The notes below the pieces were generated by a model. It searched no databases and was not told where the DNA came from. It saw only the letters and a program-made list of their open reading frames with translations. DNA of 64,000 nt from an uncultured Prevotellaceae bacterium (GTDB lineage: Bacteria > Bacteroidota > Bacteroidia > Bacteroidales > Muribaculaceae): contig CAJLMA010000007.1 in the NCBI GenBank assembly GCA_905207705.1, forward strand, positions 65,110 to 129,109, given 5' to 3'. Below, in pieces: positions 8,054 through 15,629 of the stretch. A program made the position numbers and the translations under genes. Within the stretch, counting starts at the first letter, position 1, and every line of letters begins with the position of its first letter.

Positions 8054-9895
8054 TTATTTGGCGAGTGGTGGCAGGGTAGTGTTGTATTGGGTTACGGTCA
8101 TCGGACTCGGTTCGTCGCTGAGCAATTTGTACAGGTTGGCATCTTGAAGCACGTCTTTTACGTCATGGATTTTTCCGTCAACCACTATCTCCCTGTTTAT
8201 CAACCTTACGCCATGGCTGTAATCCACATATCCAGCACCGTGAACTCCGCTCAATGGTTGTATCGGTCTGCCGTCGGGGTAGTGCCAGCCATAGATAAAC
8301 ACTCTGCCCGGCTCGGTGAGGCGGTTAGTGATTACAATGTCTTTCTTATGCCCGGCTATCAATGCCGATAATGGCTGATTCTCGGCAAGCCGTTCTTCTT
8401 CAATGTTTTTATGATGCGTGTAAAATATTGGCACTGTGGTCATTGTCGAGTCGGGAGTCATGGGCATGGGAACAAGCTTTACCATGCTGTGGCGGTGAAT
8501 CATGTCCGACATCTTGCGCGTTGGTAATGTAGCATTGAACAGGTTGGCAATTCGCTGTGCTGTCGCCGGCAGCATCGGCATTCTCACAAAATCATCGTCG
8601 GAGCCTATGGCAAGGAAATCGGGCAGGACCGAGAATTCGACTGTGTGGCTATTGCCTGTTGCATCTTTTTCGATTGTTTTGATTGTTGTGGTGATTCTGA
8701 ATGCGTAGGGTATGTTTCCGTTGGCTATTTCTTCATATATGGCAGTTTCGCGTTCGGCGAGCGGCATGCCTTTAATCTTTTCAATGAATTCACTGCCTGT
8801 AATAGCATCATTGCGCCGTGGAGGTATCTGCATGGCATGGATGCATGGAGTTGCCGGCAGGATGAAGTCGTTGTAAGCGTTGTCTCCCATGAATTTATAG
8901 CCTTTATTCTCAAAAGACGATCCGAACAGGATGGAATGGATGAATCCGTTCTTTTCAACAAGTACCGTGTGCCATATTTTTTGTTCCGGATTCTTCCTCA
9001 TGAGGAACTGCATGTTTCCATTGGCTGATTCACAGCATACCATGTTTTCATGTTCCGATTCCGACCACTCCGTCGGCATGTTTTCTTGAAGGTATTTTAG
9101 CATAATCTTGCTGCGATAGAAAGTGCCGCCTGTCTTTGACACGAAGTGTTTCCCGTCGAGTAGCGCGTTGTAATCGTCATAGCATGCCACCACCAGCTTG
9201 TTCTCACCTGAAGAATTCAGCCAATCTACAAGCTTCCGCCCGTAACGTGTGTCGTCCCAATTATAATTACTGTCGAGGAAAACAATCTTTTTCACATAAG
9301 AGGGAATGGAATCGACCGAATTGATGAATCCAAAAACGAAATTCCCACCACCGCTGTGTCCGCTAAGTATGACATAAGGATTAAGGTCTTCGAAAATATC
9401 CATTAAGCTCTTGGTAATCTCTTTTATCTTGGAGCATCGGTCATTGTCTGATTTTATCCAGTCGCTCCAACTTTGCTGTCGGGTTTCCAAGTAGACTGTC
9501 ACGAGATTGAATCCGGGATTTAGATTTCGGATAAAACGTGTTTGCGCTCCAATGTGTTGGATTTGGTAATGCCAGTCATCGTTCTCGGCTTTTTGACGGC
9601 CTATGGTCCAGTCGATTGAGTTTCCGTTTGGCAGGGCATATAGCACCAATGCCGTCGGCAGCTCCGGGTTGAATTCGGCAGCTGACGGGGCATTTATTTC
9701 TATTCTTACGTCAGGGTCGTAGTTGTAGGAGATTATTTGTTCCTCAAAATAGGGGCTTGTCACAAATCCCGGCAATTTATATCCGCTGAGTTCGTGGCCA
9801 TTGGTTTCGCTGTTGCTTGGTAAGTCACGGATGCTTTTGCAGCCGTATGTTGCTATGGCGAGTATCAGTATAATGAAAGGAAATATGTTTCTCAT
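8054..9895 (-). CDS. lipoprotein with alpha/beta-hydrolase-like domain
   Basis: The 613-residue product starts with a lipoprotein signal (MRNIFPFIILILAIATYGC, lipobox ATYGC with Cys19), so it should be anchored in the outer membrane. Residues about 60-300 look like an alpha/beta hydrolase: VILSGHSGGGNF (176-187) is a nucleophile-elbow motif GxSxG, preceded by strands such as LVTVYLETRQQSW and followed by KIVFLDSNYNWDD. The C-terminal half is of unknown type; near its end it has RVFIYGWHYPDGRPIQPLSG and GYVDYSHGVRLINREIVVDG, where the histidines could be catalytic or structural. An esterase or peptidase of the cell envelope is inferred; the substrate is unknown. It stands alone with no obvious TAnnTTTG promoter. 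Confidence 0.7.
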   Translation of the reverse strand: MRNIFPFIILILAIATYGCKSIRDLPSNSETNGHELSGYKLPGFVTSPYFEEQIISYNYDPDVRIEINAPSAAEFNPELPTALVLYALPNGNSIDWTIGRQKAENDDWHYQIQHIGAQTRFIRNLNPGFNLVTVYLETRQQSWSDWIKSDNDRCSKIKEITKSLMDIFEDLNPYVILSGHSGGGNFVFGFINSVDSIPSYVKKIVFLDSNYNWDDTRYGRKLVDWLNSSGENKLVVACYDDYNALLDGKHFVSKTGGTFYRSKIMLKYLQENMPTEWSESEHENMVCCESANGNMQFLMRKNPEQKIWHTVLVEKNGFIHSILFGSSFENKGYKFMGDNAYNDFILPATPCIHAMQIPPRRNDAITGSEFIEKIKGMPLAERETAIYEEIANGNIPYAFRITTTIKTIEKDATGNSHTVEFSVLPDFLAIGSDDDFVRMPMLPATAQRIANLFNATLPTRKMSDMIHRHSMVKLVPMPMTPDSTMTTVPIFYTHHKNIEEERLAENQPLSALIAGHKKDIVITNRLTEPGRVFIYGWHYPDGRPIQPLSGVHGAGYVDYSHGVRLINREIVVDGKIHDVKDVLQDANLYKLLSDEPSPMTVTQYNTTLPPLAK

Positions 9896-10084
9896 TGAAT
9901 GGCTTTTATGTTACATTAGATTTAGTATATTAGTTTCATGTCTCACAGTATGTGAGGTTTTATTATTTAAATATAGTGAAAGTTGGGCATAGCGTGAAAA
10001 AAAATCGTGCTTATTTTATCTGTCAGGTCAATGTATGTAGTAAAATGCTTGTGTGTATAAGCGCTGGCTGTGTCGGGCTGATAT

Positions 10085-10114
10085 AAAAAAAATTGATTGT
10101 CTCACGACAATCAA
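10085..10114 (-). terminator. terminator of the 68-nt candidate RNA
   Basis: A 9-bp perfect stem (10093-10101 with 10106-10114) with a GTGA tetraloop, then TTTTTTTT on the minus strand (10092-10085). Confidence 0.85.
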
Positions 10115-10152
10115 CCTTGTTAACCTTAAATCTAATACCATGAAAAACACGT
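10085..10152 (-). ncRNA. candidate small RNA, about 68 nt
   Basis: A complete minus-strand transcription unit without a protein: -7 element TATCTTTG (10155-10162), predicted start near 10152, an unstructured 5' part (UUUUUCAUGGUAUUAG then AUUUAAGGUUAACAAG), and a terminator hairpin TTGATTGTC-GTGA-GACAATCAA followed by eight T residues (10085-10114). The unit looks like a compact trans-acting small RNA. I recall multi-copy paralogous small RNAs being reported in Bacteroides, but membership cannot be tested here. Confidence 0.6.
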
Positions 10153-10154
10153 TG

Positions 10155-10162
10155 CAAAGATA
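10155..10162 (-). promoter_or_regulatory. -7 element of the 68-nt candidate RNA
   Basis: TATCTTTG on the minus strand is a perfect TAnnTTTG. A GTTG lies 16 bases upstream, closer than ideal. Confidence 0.55.
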
Positions 10163-10217
10163 TAAGTTTCATGTTATGCAACATAATTTATGAGCGTAAT
10201 TTTTGTTGGGATTAACC

Positions 10218-10382
10218 TTATTTAGCATCTTGGGGATGGAATGTTTCTTTGGCCGGTTTTAATATGTTAAAATAAGTTCTATGGTGCAGCCGCTTATTTT
10301 TTGATGAGAAGTTCTGACGGAGCATCTTATGCCGATATATAAAAAAGAAGTGCACTTTTTCACAAAAGCACACCCCCCTCAT
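10218..10382 (-). CDS. possible 54-residue basic small protein
   Basis: A minus-strand frame from ATG 10382 to TAA 10218 encodes 54 residues with strong basic character (MRGVCFCEKVHFFFIYRH, then KMLRQNFSSKNKRLHHRTYF, ending KETFHPQDAK). A TATCTTTG promoter element lies about 75 bases upstream. A terminator-like hairpin (10350-10373) falls within its first codons, so either full-length translation depends on readthrough or the frame is an accident of a small-RNA locus. No family is recognised. Low confidence. Confidence 0.25.
   Translation of the reverse strand: MRGVCFCEKVHFFFIYRHKMLRQNFSSKNKRLHHRTYFNILKPAKETFHPQDAK
10341..10373 (-). terminator. terminator-like hairpin of the 113-nt unit
   Basis: A ten-pair stem with a 4-base loop, followed on the minus strand by TTC and six T residues (10346-10341). 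Confidence 0.55.
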
Positions 10383-10453
10383 AACCAAAATTCAAGTATA
10401 TATTTTTGTTGTTTGTTGTTTTGTTTAGAGATCAATGTTTCTAATCTTAACAA
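10341..10453 (-). ncRNA. candidate small RNA or attenuated leader, about 113 nt
   Basis: The minus-strand -7 element TATCTTTG (10456-10463) is followed by a leader poor in G and then by a hairpin of GTGTGCTTTT and AAAAGTGCAC (10364-10373 with 10350-10359, ten pairs including G-U) and the tract TTCTTTTTT. This forms a self-contained unit ending near 10341. It lies immediately upstream of the 68-nt candidate RNA on the same strand. Confidence 0.45.
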
Positions 10454-10455
10454 CA

Positions 10456-10463
10456 CAAAGATA
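10456..10463 (-). promoter_or_regulatory. -7 element of the 113-nt unit
   Basis: TATCTTTG on the minus strand matches TAnnTTTG; the region 20 bases upstream is TTTT, a weak -33. Confidence 0.45.
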
Positions 10464-10557
10464 GGTACTCTTTATGGAATAAAAAACCTTATTTTTGTCA
10501 ATGATTATTAAAATATGTATAAAACAGTGTGAGCGGATTGATTTGTAAACTAACCCG

Positions 10558-11871
10558 TTATTTCTCGCGCATGAAAATATTTATAGGAGTTCCGCTGAAA
10601 TTCCAATTCTCGCGAATCTTGTTTTCAAGATAGCGTTTATAAGGTTCCTTAACCCATTGTGGCAGGTTGCAGAAGAACAGGAATGTCGGGATGCCGGCCT
10701 CTTTAAGCATGGTGATGTATTTTATTTTCACATATTTACCCTTGTTGGCCGGAGGCGGATATGCCTCTATTGCTTCGTGCATGACGTTGTTAAGCACCGA
10801 GGTCGGAACTGTGCGATTGCGGTTGTTGTACACTTCAACAGCTTTTTCGAGGACTTTGAGTATGCGTTGCTTGGTCAATGCCGAGCCGAATATTATCGGG
10901 AAATCGGTGAACGGTGCAAAGCGGTTGCGTATGGCATTTTCAAAAGTCTTTATTGATTCCTGGCTTTTGTCGGTCACAAGATCCCATTTGTTTACGCACA
11001 CCACGAGGCCTTTCCTGTTTTTCTGGATAAGCGAGAATATGTTGGAGTCCTGCCCTTCGATTCCTCGTGTTGCGTCAATCATCAAGATGCACACATCGCT
11101 GTTTTCGATAGCTCTAATGCTTCGTAAAACGGAATAGAACTCTATGTTTTCGTTTACTTTTGCTTTTTTTCTTATGCCGGCAGTGTCGACAAGGTAGAAG
11201 TCGAAGCCAAATTTGTTGTATCGCGTGTAAATGCTGTCGCGCGTGGTTCCGGCGATGTTTGTCACAATGTTTCTTTCTTCGCCTACGAATGCGTTTATTA
11301 TTGATGATTTTCCTGAGTTAGGACGGCCTACGATTGCGAACTTCGGCAGGTTGTCAACTGGTTTGTCGTCGGCCGATTCCTTTGGCAAAAGCGATACTAT
11401 CTTATCAAGCAGGTCGCCTGTTCCCGAGCCGTTCATGGCCGATATTGCCATAGGGTCGCCCAGGCCGAGGGCATAAAACTCGGCTTCGCTGTAATAAGTG
11501 TTGTCGTCGGCCTTATTTGCGACGACGATTACCGGTTTTTTTGAACGTCGCAATATCGAAGCCACATGGTCGTCGAGGTCGGTGATTCCGTTCTTGACAT
11601 CGACAACAAACAGTATTACGTCGGCTTCTTCTATGGCTATTGCCACTTGCTTGTTGATTTCTTCTTCAAAAATGTCTTCCGAGTTGACTACCCATCCGCC
11701 GGTGTCTACTACCGACATTTCTTCGCCACCCCATTCGGTCTTTCCATATTGGCGGTCGCGCGTCGTTCCCGACGTGTCGTCGACAATTGCCGAGCGAGTG
11801 CCGGTAAGGCGGTTGAACAGAGTTGACTTGCCTACGTTTGGTCTTCCTACAATGGCGATTAATTTGCCCAT
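10558..11871 (-). CDS. der: ribosome-assembly GTPase Der (EngA)
   Basis: Der has two tandem GTPase domains and is needed for 50S subunit maturation. The 437 residues show the first P-loop GRPNVGKS (8-15) with DTGG and NKAD, the second P-loop GRPNSGKS with DTAG and NKWD, and the C-terminal KH-like domain ending NIFMREK. A frame extended upstream would add 24 residues (MHGTPLHAHTARNINH...) that no Der protein has; ATG 11871, which gives MGKLIAIVGRP, is the start. It follows era by 83 bases, so the two essential GTPases are likely co-transcribed. Confidence 0.97.
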   Translation of the reverse strand: MGKLIAIVGRPNVGKSTLFNRLTGTRSAIVDDTSGTTRDRQYGKTEWGGEEMSVVDTGGWVVNSEDIFEEEINKQVAIAIEEADVILFVVDVKNGITDLDDHVASILRRSKKPVIVVANKADDNTYYSEAEFYALGLGDPMAISAMNGSGTGDLLDKIVSLLPKESADDKPVDNLPKFAIVGRPNSGKSSIINAFVGEERNIVTNIAGTTRDSIYTRYNKFGFDFYLVDTAGIRKKAKVNENIEFYSVLRSIRAIENSDVCILMIDATRGIEGQDSNIFSLIQKNRKGLVVCVNKWDLVTDKSQESIKTFENAIRNRFAPFTDFPIIFGSALTKQRILKVLEKAVEVYNNRNRTVPTSVLNNVMHEAIEAYPPPANKGKYVKIKYITMLKEAGIPTFLFFCNLPQWVKEPYKRYLENKIRENWNFSGTPINIFMREK

Positions 11872-11954
11872 GATAATGAAAATGATAGAGAGTGTGTGAT
11901 TAATATTTCGTGCAGTGTGAGCGTGCAGCGGCGTGCCATGCACGTCATTTGTGT

Positions 11955-12836
11955 TTATTCTATATATCCGAAAGCCCGTAGCTTGCTTTCCTTGTTCCTC
12001 CAGTCTTTTTCAACTTTCACATAAAGTTCGAGGTACACATGCTTTTGGAAAAAGTTTTCTATGTCTTTGCGTGCTTCGATGCCCACTTTCTTGATTTTTT
12101 TCCCGCCATGGCCTATAATGATGGCTTTTTGGCTGTCGCGTTCCACATAGACTACCGCCATTATGTGTATGGAGGTGGGTTTTTCTTCAAATTTCTCGAC
12201 GATTACTTGTGTGGAGTAGGGAACTTCCTTATCATAGTCGAGCAATATCTTTTCTCTTACGATTTCGGTTACGAAAAATCGAGCCGGCTTGTCGGTCAGA
12301 GCGTCTTTTCCGAAGAATGGGGGAGAGTCGGGCAACAACGAGATGATACGTTGCATCAAGTTGGACACGTTGAAGTCTTCTTGTGCCGAGATAGGGAATA
12401 TTTCGGCCTTGGGCAAGATTCCTTTCCACTTCTCGATGTGCGCATTCAGGTCGGCATCGCCTTTGAGCAGGTCTATCTTGTTTATTACCAGTATCACGGG
12501 GATGTCCATTCGAGCCACCTTGTCGATGTAGGTGTGGTTCTTGCCAATTGTTTCAATCACGTCGGTGACATAAATGAGGATGTCGGCATCGACAAGAGCT
12601 TCCACCGAAAATTCCAACATGCTTTCTTGCAATTTGTATTTCGGAGAGAGTACGCCCGGGGTATCGGAGAATACTATCTGGTAGTCGTCGGTGTTGACTA
12701 TTCCCATTATTCGGTGTCGCGTGGTCTGAGCTTTGGATGTTATTATCGATATTCGCTCTCCGACGAGTTTGTTCATCAACGTTGACTTCCCAACGTTTGG
12801 ATTTCCTACGATGTTGACGAAACCTGCTTTGTGCAT
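11955..12836 (-). CDS. era: GTPase Era
   Basis: Era binds 16S rRNA near its 3' end and acts in 30S assembly. The 293 residues are of normal length. P-loop GNPNVGKST (11-19), switch region with TTRHRIMGI, DTPG, NKID, and a C-terminal KH domain with the typical GHGGKKIKKVG loop. It lies between fabH (169 bases upstream, with hairpins) and der. The hairpin-rich gap suggests era and der may be partly uncoupled from the fabH transcript. Confidence 0.97.
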   Translation of the reverse strand: MHKAGFVNIVGNPNVGKSTLMNKLVGERISIITSKAQTTRHRIMGIVNTDDYQIVFSDTPGVLSPKYKLQESMLEFSVEALVDADILIYVTDVIETIGKNHTYIDKVARMDIPVILVINKIDLLKGDADLNAHIEKWKGILPKAEIFPISAQEDFNVSNLMQRIISLLPDSPPFFGKDALTDKPARFFVTEIVREKILLDYDKEVPYSTQVIVEKFEEKPTSIHIMAVVYVERDSQKAIIIGHGGKKIKKVGIEARKDIENFFQKHVYLELYVKVEKDWRNKESKLRAFGYIE

Positions 12837-12856
12837 AGATACTGGAACTGGGTTGG

Positions 12857-12922
12857 ATTATTTAAAAACCAAGCAGGTGCATTCCGTGTTTTTGAAGTGC
12901 GGAACAAAGCCTGCCTTGAAAA
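12857..12922 (-). terminator. imperfect hairpin with U-tract upstream of era
   Basis: On the minus strand GGCAGG and TTCCG pair with CGGAA and CCTGC to make a bulged stem, followed by GGTTTTTAAAT. It could end the fabH transcript. It shares the GCCTGCCTTG segment with the neighbouring hairpin. Confidence 0.35.
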
Positions 12923-12931
12923 TATATACAA

Positions 12932-12991
12932 ATCCCACACCTGCCCGGCCTGTGGCGTAGAGTATCACGCCTGCCTTGCAAGGTGTGGGAT
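12932..12991. repeat. long inverted repeat between fabH and era
   Basis: ATCCCACACCT (12932-12942) pairs perfectly with AGGTGTGGGAT (12981-12991). Inside is a second small stem GGCGT/ACGCC, so the whole can form a branched or Y-shaped structure, REP-like or a protective 3' hairpin. Confidence 0.6.
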
Positions 12992-13005
12992 AATGCCATG
13001 AAAGA

Positions 13006-13995
13006 TTAGATTCCCCATACGATGTACATTGCGCCCCAGGTGAACCCTGCGCCGAATGCTGTCAATATGAGCTTGTCTCCTTTCTTCAGTTTGCTTTTGT
13101 ATTCGTCAATGCACAAAGGAATTGTAGCGGCGCTTGTATTCCCGTAGTGCTGAATGTTAATAAGGACTTTTGCGGGGTCGATGCCGAGACGGGAGCCTAC
13201 GGCCTCGATTATGCGCAAGTTGGCTTGATGCGGAATGAACCAATCGATCGAATCTACCGTCAAGTTGTTGCGAGCCATTACATCTTTTGATGATTCGTAC
13301 ATGTCGGTAACGGCATGCTTGTACACTGCGCGGCCTTCTTGGTACACATAGTGCTCATCGGCCATTACATTTTCCACCGATGCAGGGTTTGCCGAGCCTC
13401 CGGCTTTCATTAGCAGATGGGGCAAACCTTCGCCATCGACATGAAAAACACCGTCGATTACGCCGATATTTTCGCTTGCGTCAACAGGCTCTACGAGGAC
13501 TGCCGATGCGGCATCGCCGAATAGCGGGCAAGTGGTGCGGTCCTTATAGTTGGTCATGCTCGACATTTTCTCGGCAGCTATTACGACTATTTTCTTGTAT
13601 AATCCGCTTTTAATGTAGGCCGAAGCCGATTGCAAGGCAACGATGAATCCTGCGCAAGCAGCTTGGATGTCATAGGCATAAGCGTTGACGGCTCCGCACT
13701 GGTGTGCTATGATGGAAGCAGTCGACGGGAAACGATAGTCCGGGTTGGAAGTGGCGCAAATTATCAATTCCAGCTCTTCGGCTTTGGTTCCGGTTTCTTC
13801 CAGCAATTTGTTCAGGGCTTTTACACCCATGTACGATGAGCCTGCGCCGGGTTCTTTAAGAATGCGCCTTTCTTTAATTCCCACGCGTGTGGTAATCCAC
13901 TCGTCGTTGGTATCGACCATTGTCGACAGTTCGTCGTTGGTCAATACATAGTCGGGAGTGTAAGATGCTATGCCGGTAATATTAGCGTTAACCAT
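13006..13995 (-). CDS. fabH: beta-ketoacyl-ACP synthase III
   Basis: FabH condenses an acyl-CoA with malonyl-ACP to start fatty-acid synthesis. All parts of the Cys-His-Asn triad are visible: AACAGF (Cys near 113), HQANLRII and GNTSAAT. The length of 329 residues is standard. It follows yceD and rpmF in the order conserved in many bacteria, but plsX, usually between rpmF and fabH, is absent here. The start ATG 13995 gives MVNANITGIASY. Confidence 0.97.
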   Translation of the reverse strand: MVNANITGIASYTPDYVLTNDELSTMVDTNDEWITTRVGIKERRILKEPGAGSSYMGVKALNKLLEETGTKAEELELIICATSNPDYRFPSTASIIAHQCGAVNAYAYDIQAACAGFIVALQSASAYIKSGLYKKIVVIAAEKMSSMTNYKDRTTCPLFGDAASAVLVEPVDASENIGVIDGVFHVDGEGLPHLLMKAGGSANPASVENVMADEHYVYQEGRAVYKHAVTDMYESSKDVMARNNLTVDSIDWFIPHQANLRIIEAVGSRLGIDPAKVLINIQHYGNTSAATIPLCIDEYKSKLKKGDKLILTAFGAGFTWGAMYIVWGI

Positions 13996-14131
13996 AATTT
14001 TGTAAAAGAGGCTTTAGATTATGAAAAAGCAAAACTATATCCTAAATACTCTGCTGTCGCATAAGAAAATTTAGGATAATAGCATTCTATTTCAACAAAA
14101 AGCTCATGCCTTGTTTTATAGTGACATGCAA

Positions 14132-14317
14132 TTATTTTGCTGCTTCTTTCTCGATGACTATTTGGCCTCGATAGTATCCGCATTCGGGGCATACGGTGTG
14201 GCAAAGGTGCCATGCGCCGCAGTTAGGGCAAATTGCCAATGTTGGAACAAGAGCCTTGTCGTGAGTTCTTCTCTTGGCTGTACGAGTCTTTGATTGTTTT
14301 CGTTTAGGATGTGCCAT
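14132..14317 (-). CDS. rpmF: 50S ribosomal protein L32
   Basis: A 61-residue basic protein starting MAHPKRKQSKTRTAKRR, characteristic of L32. Two CxxC pairs (CPNC at 34-37 and CPEC) form a zinc ribbon, so this is the zinc-binding form. It lies 19 bases after yceD and is co-transcribed with it. Confidence 0.97.
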   Translation of the reverse strand: MAHPKRKQSKTRTAKRRTHDKALVPTLAICPNCGAWHLCHTVCPECGYYRGQIVIEKEAAK

Positions 14318-14336
14318 TTTACTTTATAATATTTAA

Positions 14337-14918
14337 TTAATTGTTTTCTTTTAATTTCTTTAAAATCTCCCAACGAGGGTCGCACGGCTCTTCGACTTGC
14401 GCATCCTCTTCGTCGTTGCTGTCGCTTGGCGCTTCATAAAGTGTTTCTTCATCTTCTTTGGAGAGGTGTGCCAAATGGGATTCGAGTATTTCTCTCATCT
14501 CTTTATTGCATTCTCCATCGGGATGGACATGCTTTATGGGGATTGTCAGCATCACCGTGTCGTAAATCACGCTGGCAACGTTGAAAACGTTGTCCGACTC
14601 CGGGATTACGATGTTGTCGTCGTCATTTTCATAATACTCATCGCCATATCTTATGCTCATGTCATAAGAAGTGTCGACGATGTGTGTCATGTCGTCGAGA
14701 CAACGGTCGCAAGGGATGTTGATTTCACCCTTAAGCTTGAATGACAGCTCATAAATATCACCGCTGTGCATGACCGTCAACGTCACTTTGACATTTCCGG
14801 CCGACACATCGGCACTTTCCATATTTCTGAAAAATTCAGTACCCAAAATATACTCAAATGTTTGAGTGCCATTGGGCATTCCCTTTAAGGGAAGGTCGAA
14901 TCCGATAAATTTTCCCAA
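14337..14918 (-). CDS. YceD/DUF177 family protein
   Basis: A 193-residue acidic protein of the DUF177 (YceD) family, found next to rpmF in most bacteria and linked to 23S rRNA accumulation and fatty-acid gene expression. The CDRCLDD motif near 92-98 is the family's conserved cysteine pair and the C-terminus is acidic. The start codon is TTG at 14918 (MGKFIGFDLPLKG matches family starts): no in-frame ATG lies upstream before a stop, and a strong promoter places the 5' end about 20 bases before it. Confidence 0.9.
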   Translation of the reverse strand: MGKFIGFDLPLKGMPNGTQTFEYILGTEFFRNMESADVSAGNVKVTLTVMHSGDIYELSFKLKGEINIPCDRCLDDMTHIVDTSYDMSIRYGDEYYENDDDNIVIPESDNVFNVASVIYDTVMLTIPIKHVHPDGECNKEMREILESHLAHLSKEDEETLYEAPSDSNDEEDAQVEEPCDPRWEILKKLKENN

Positions 14919-14940
14919 AATATTTATAGTTAAATCGGCA

Positions 14941-14971
14941 CAAAGTTACAAACATTCTATTTAATAATCAA
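14941..14971 (-). promoter_or_regulatory. promoter of the yceD-rpmF-fabH operon
   Basis: TTG (14969-14971), 20 bases, TAACTTTG (14941-14948) on the minus strand. Near-ideal spacing; predicted start near 14938, about 20 bases before the TTG start of yceD. Confidence 0.65.
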
Positions 14972-15023
14972 CCATTTTGTGCCATTTTTGTTCTTATTGA
15001 GGTGAAAGAAGCCATTTTGCCTT

Positions 15024-15620
15024 TCAAAACAGGCTTAATTGCGGGTCCAATAGCCTGAACGAAAGCCTGTGGTAGGGTGTTATTCCGTGTGCGGCTATCG
15101 CTGCGCGGTGGTCGCGTGTGGGGTACCCTTTATTGCGATCCCAGCCATAGGCCGGATATTCTTTCGCTATGGTTTCCATATACTCGTCGCGGTGGGTCTT
15201 GGCCAATATTGATGCAGCCGCAATCGACATCATTTTTGCGTCGCCTTTTATTATGCATTCGTGTGGGATGTCGTGGTATGGCTTGAATCGGTTGCCGTCG
15301 ACGAGCAGGTATTGCGGCACTGTCGGGAGCTGGTCGATGGCTTTGTGCATGGCCTTTATCGAGGCTTGGAGTATGTTGATGCTGTCTATCTCTTCGGGAG
15401 AAATGAATGCCACCGCCCATGCAACAGCTTCCGATTCTATGATTGTGCGCAATGATGCGCGTTGCCTGGCTGTCAGCTGTTTTGAGTCGTTAAGCAAGTC
15501 ATTGGAAAAGTCGGTAGGTAGAATTACGGCTGCGGCCACCACCGGGCCTGCAAGGCAGCCTCTTCCGGCTTCATCGCATCCGGCTTCCACTCGTCCTTTC
15601 TCAAGATATTGTTTTAGCAT
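15024..15620 (-). CDS. rnhB: ribonuclease HII
   Basis: RNase HII cleaves RNA in RNA-DNA hybrids and at single ribonucleotides in DNA. The 198 residues show AGCDEAGRGCLAGPV (catalytic Asp and Glu, residues 13-27), the second Asp in YLLVDGNRF, and KGDAKMMSIAAASILAKTHRD (catalytic Asp near 126-127). It lies 9 bases after the polyprenyl synthase gene on the same strand. Confidence 0.97.
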   Translation of the reverse strand: MLKQYLEKGRVEAGCDEAGRGCLAGPVVAAAVILPTDFSNDLLNDSKQLTARQRASLRTIIESEAVAWAVAFISPEEIDSINILQASIKAMHKAIDQLPTVPQYLLVDGNRFKPYHDIPHECIIKGDAKMMSIAAASILAKTHRDEYMETIAKEYPAYGWDRNKGYPTRDHRAAIAAHGITPYHRLSFRLLDPQLSLF

Positions 15621-15629
15621 TTTACTGGT

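Noticed and set aside
10329..10511. Plus-strand 60-codon frame in the 10.2-10.5 kb gap
   Set aside because: It runs opposite to a better promoter-terminator arrangement, has AT-driven composition and no protein features.
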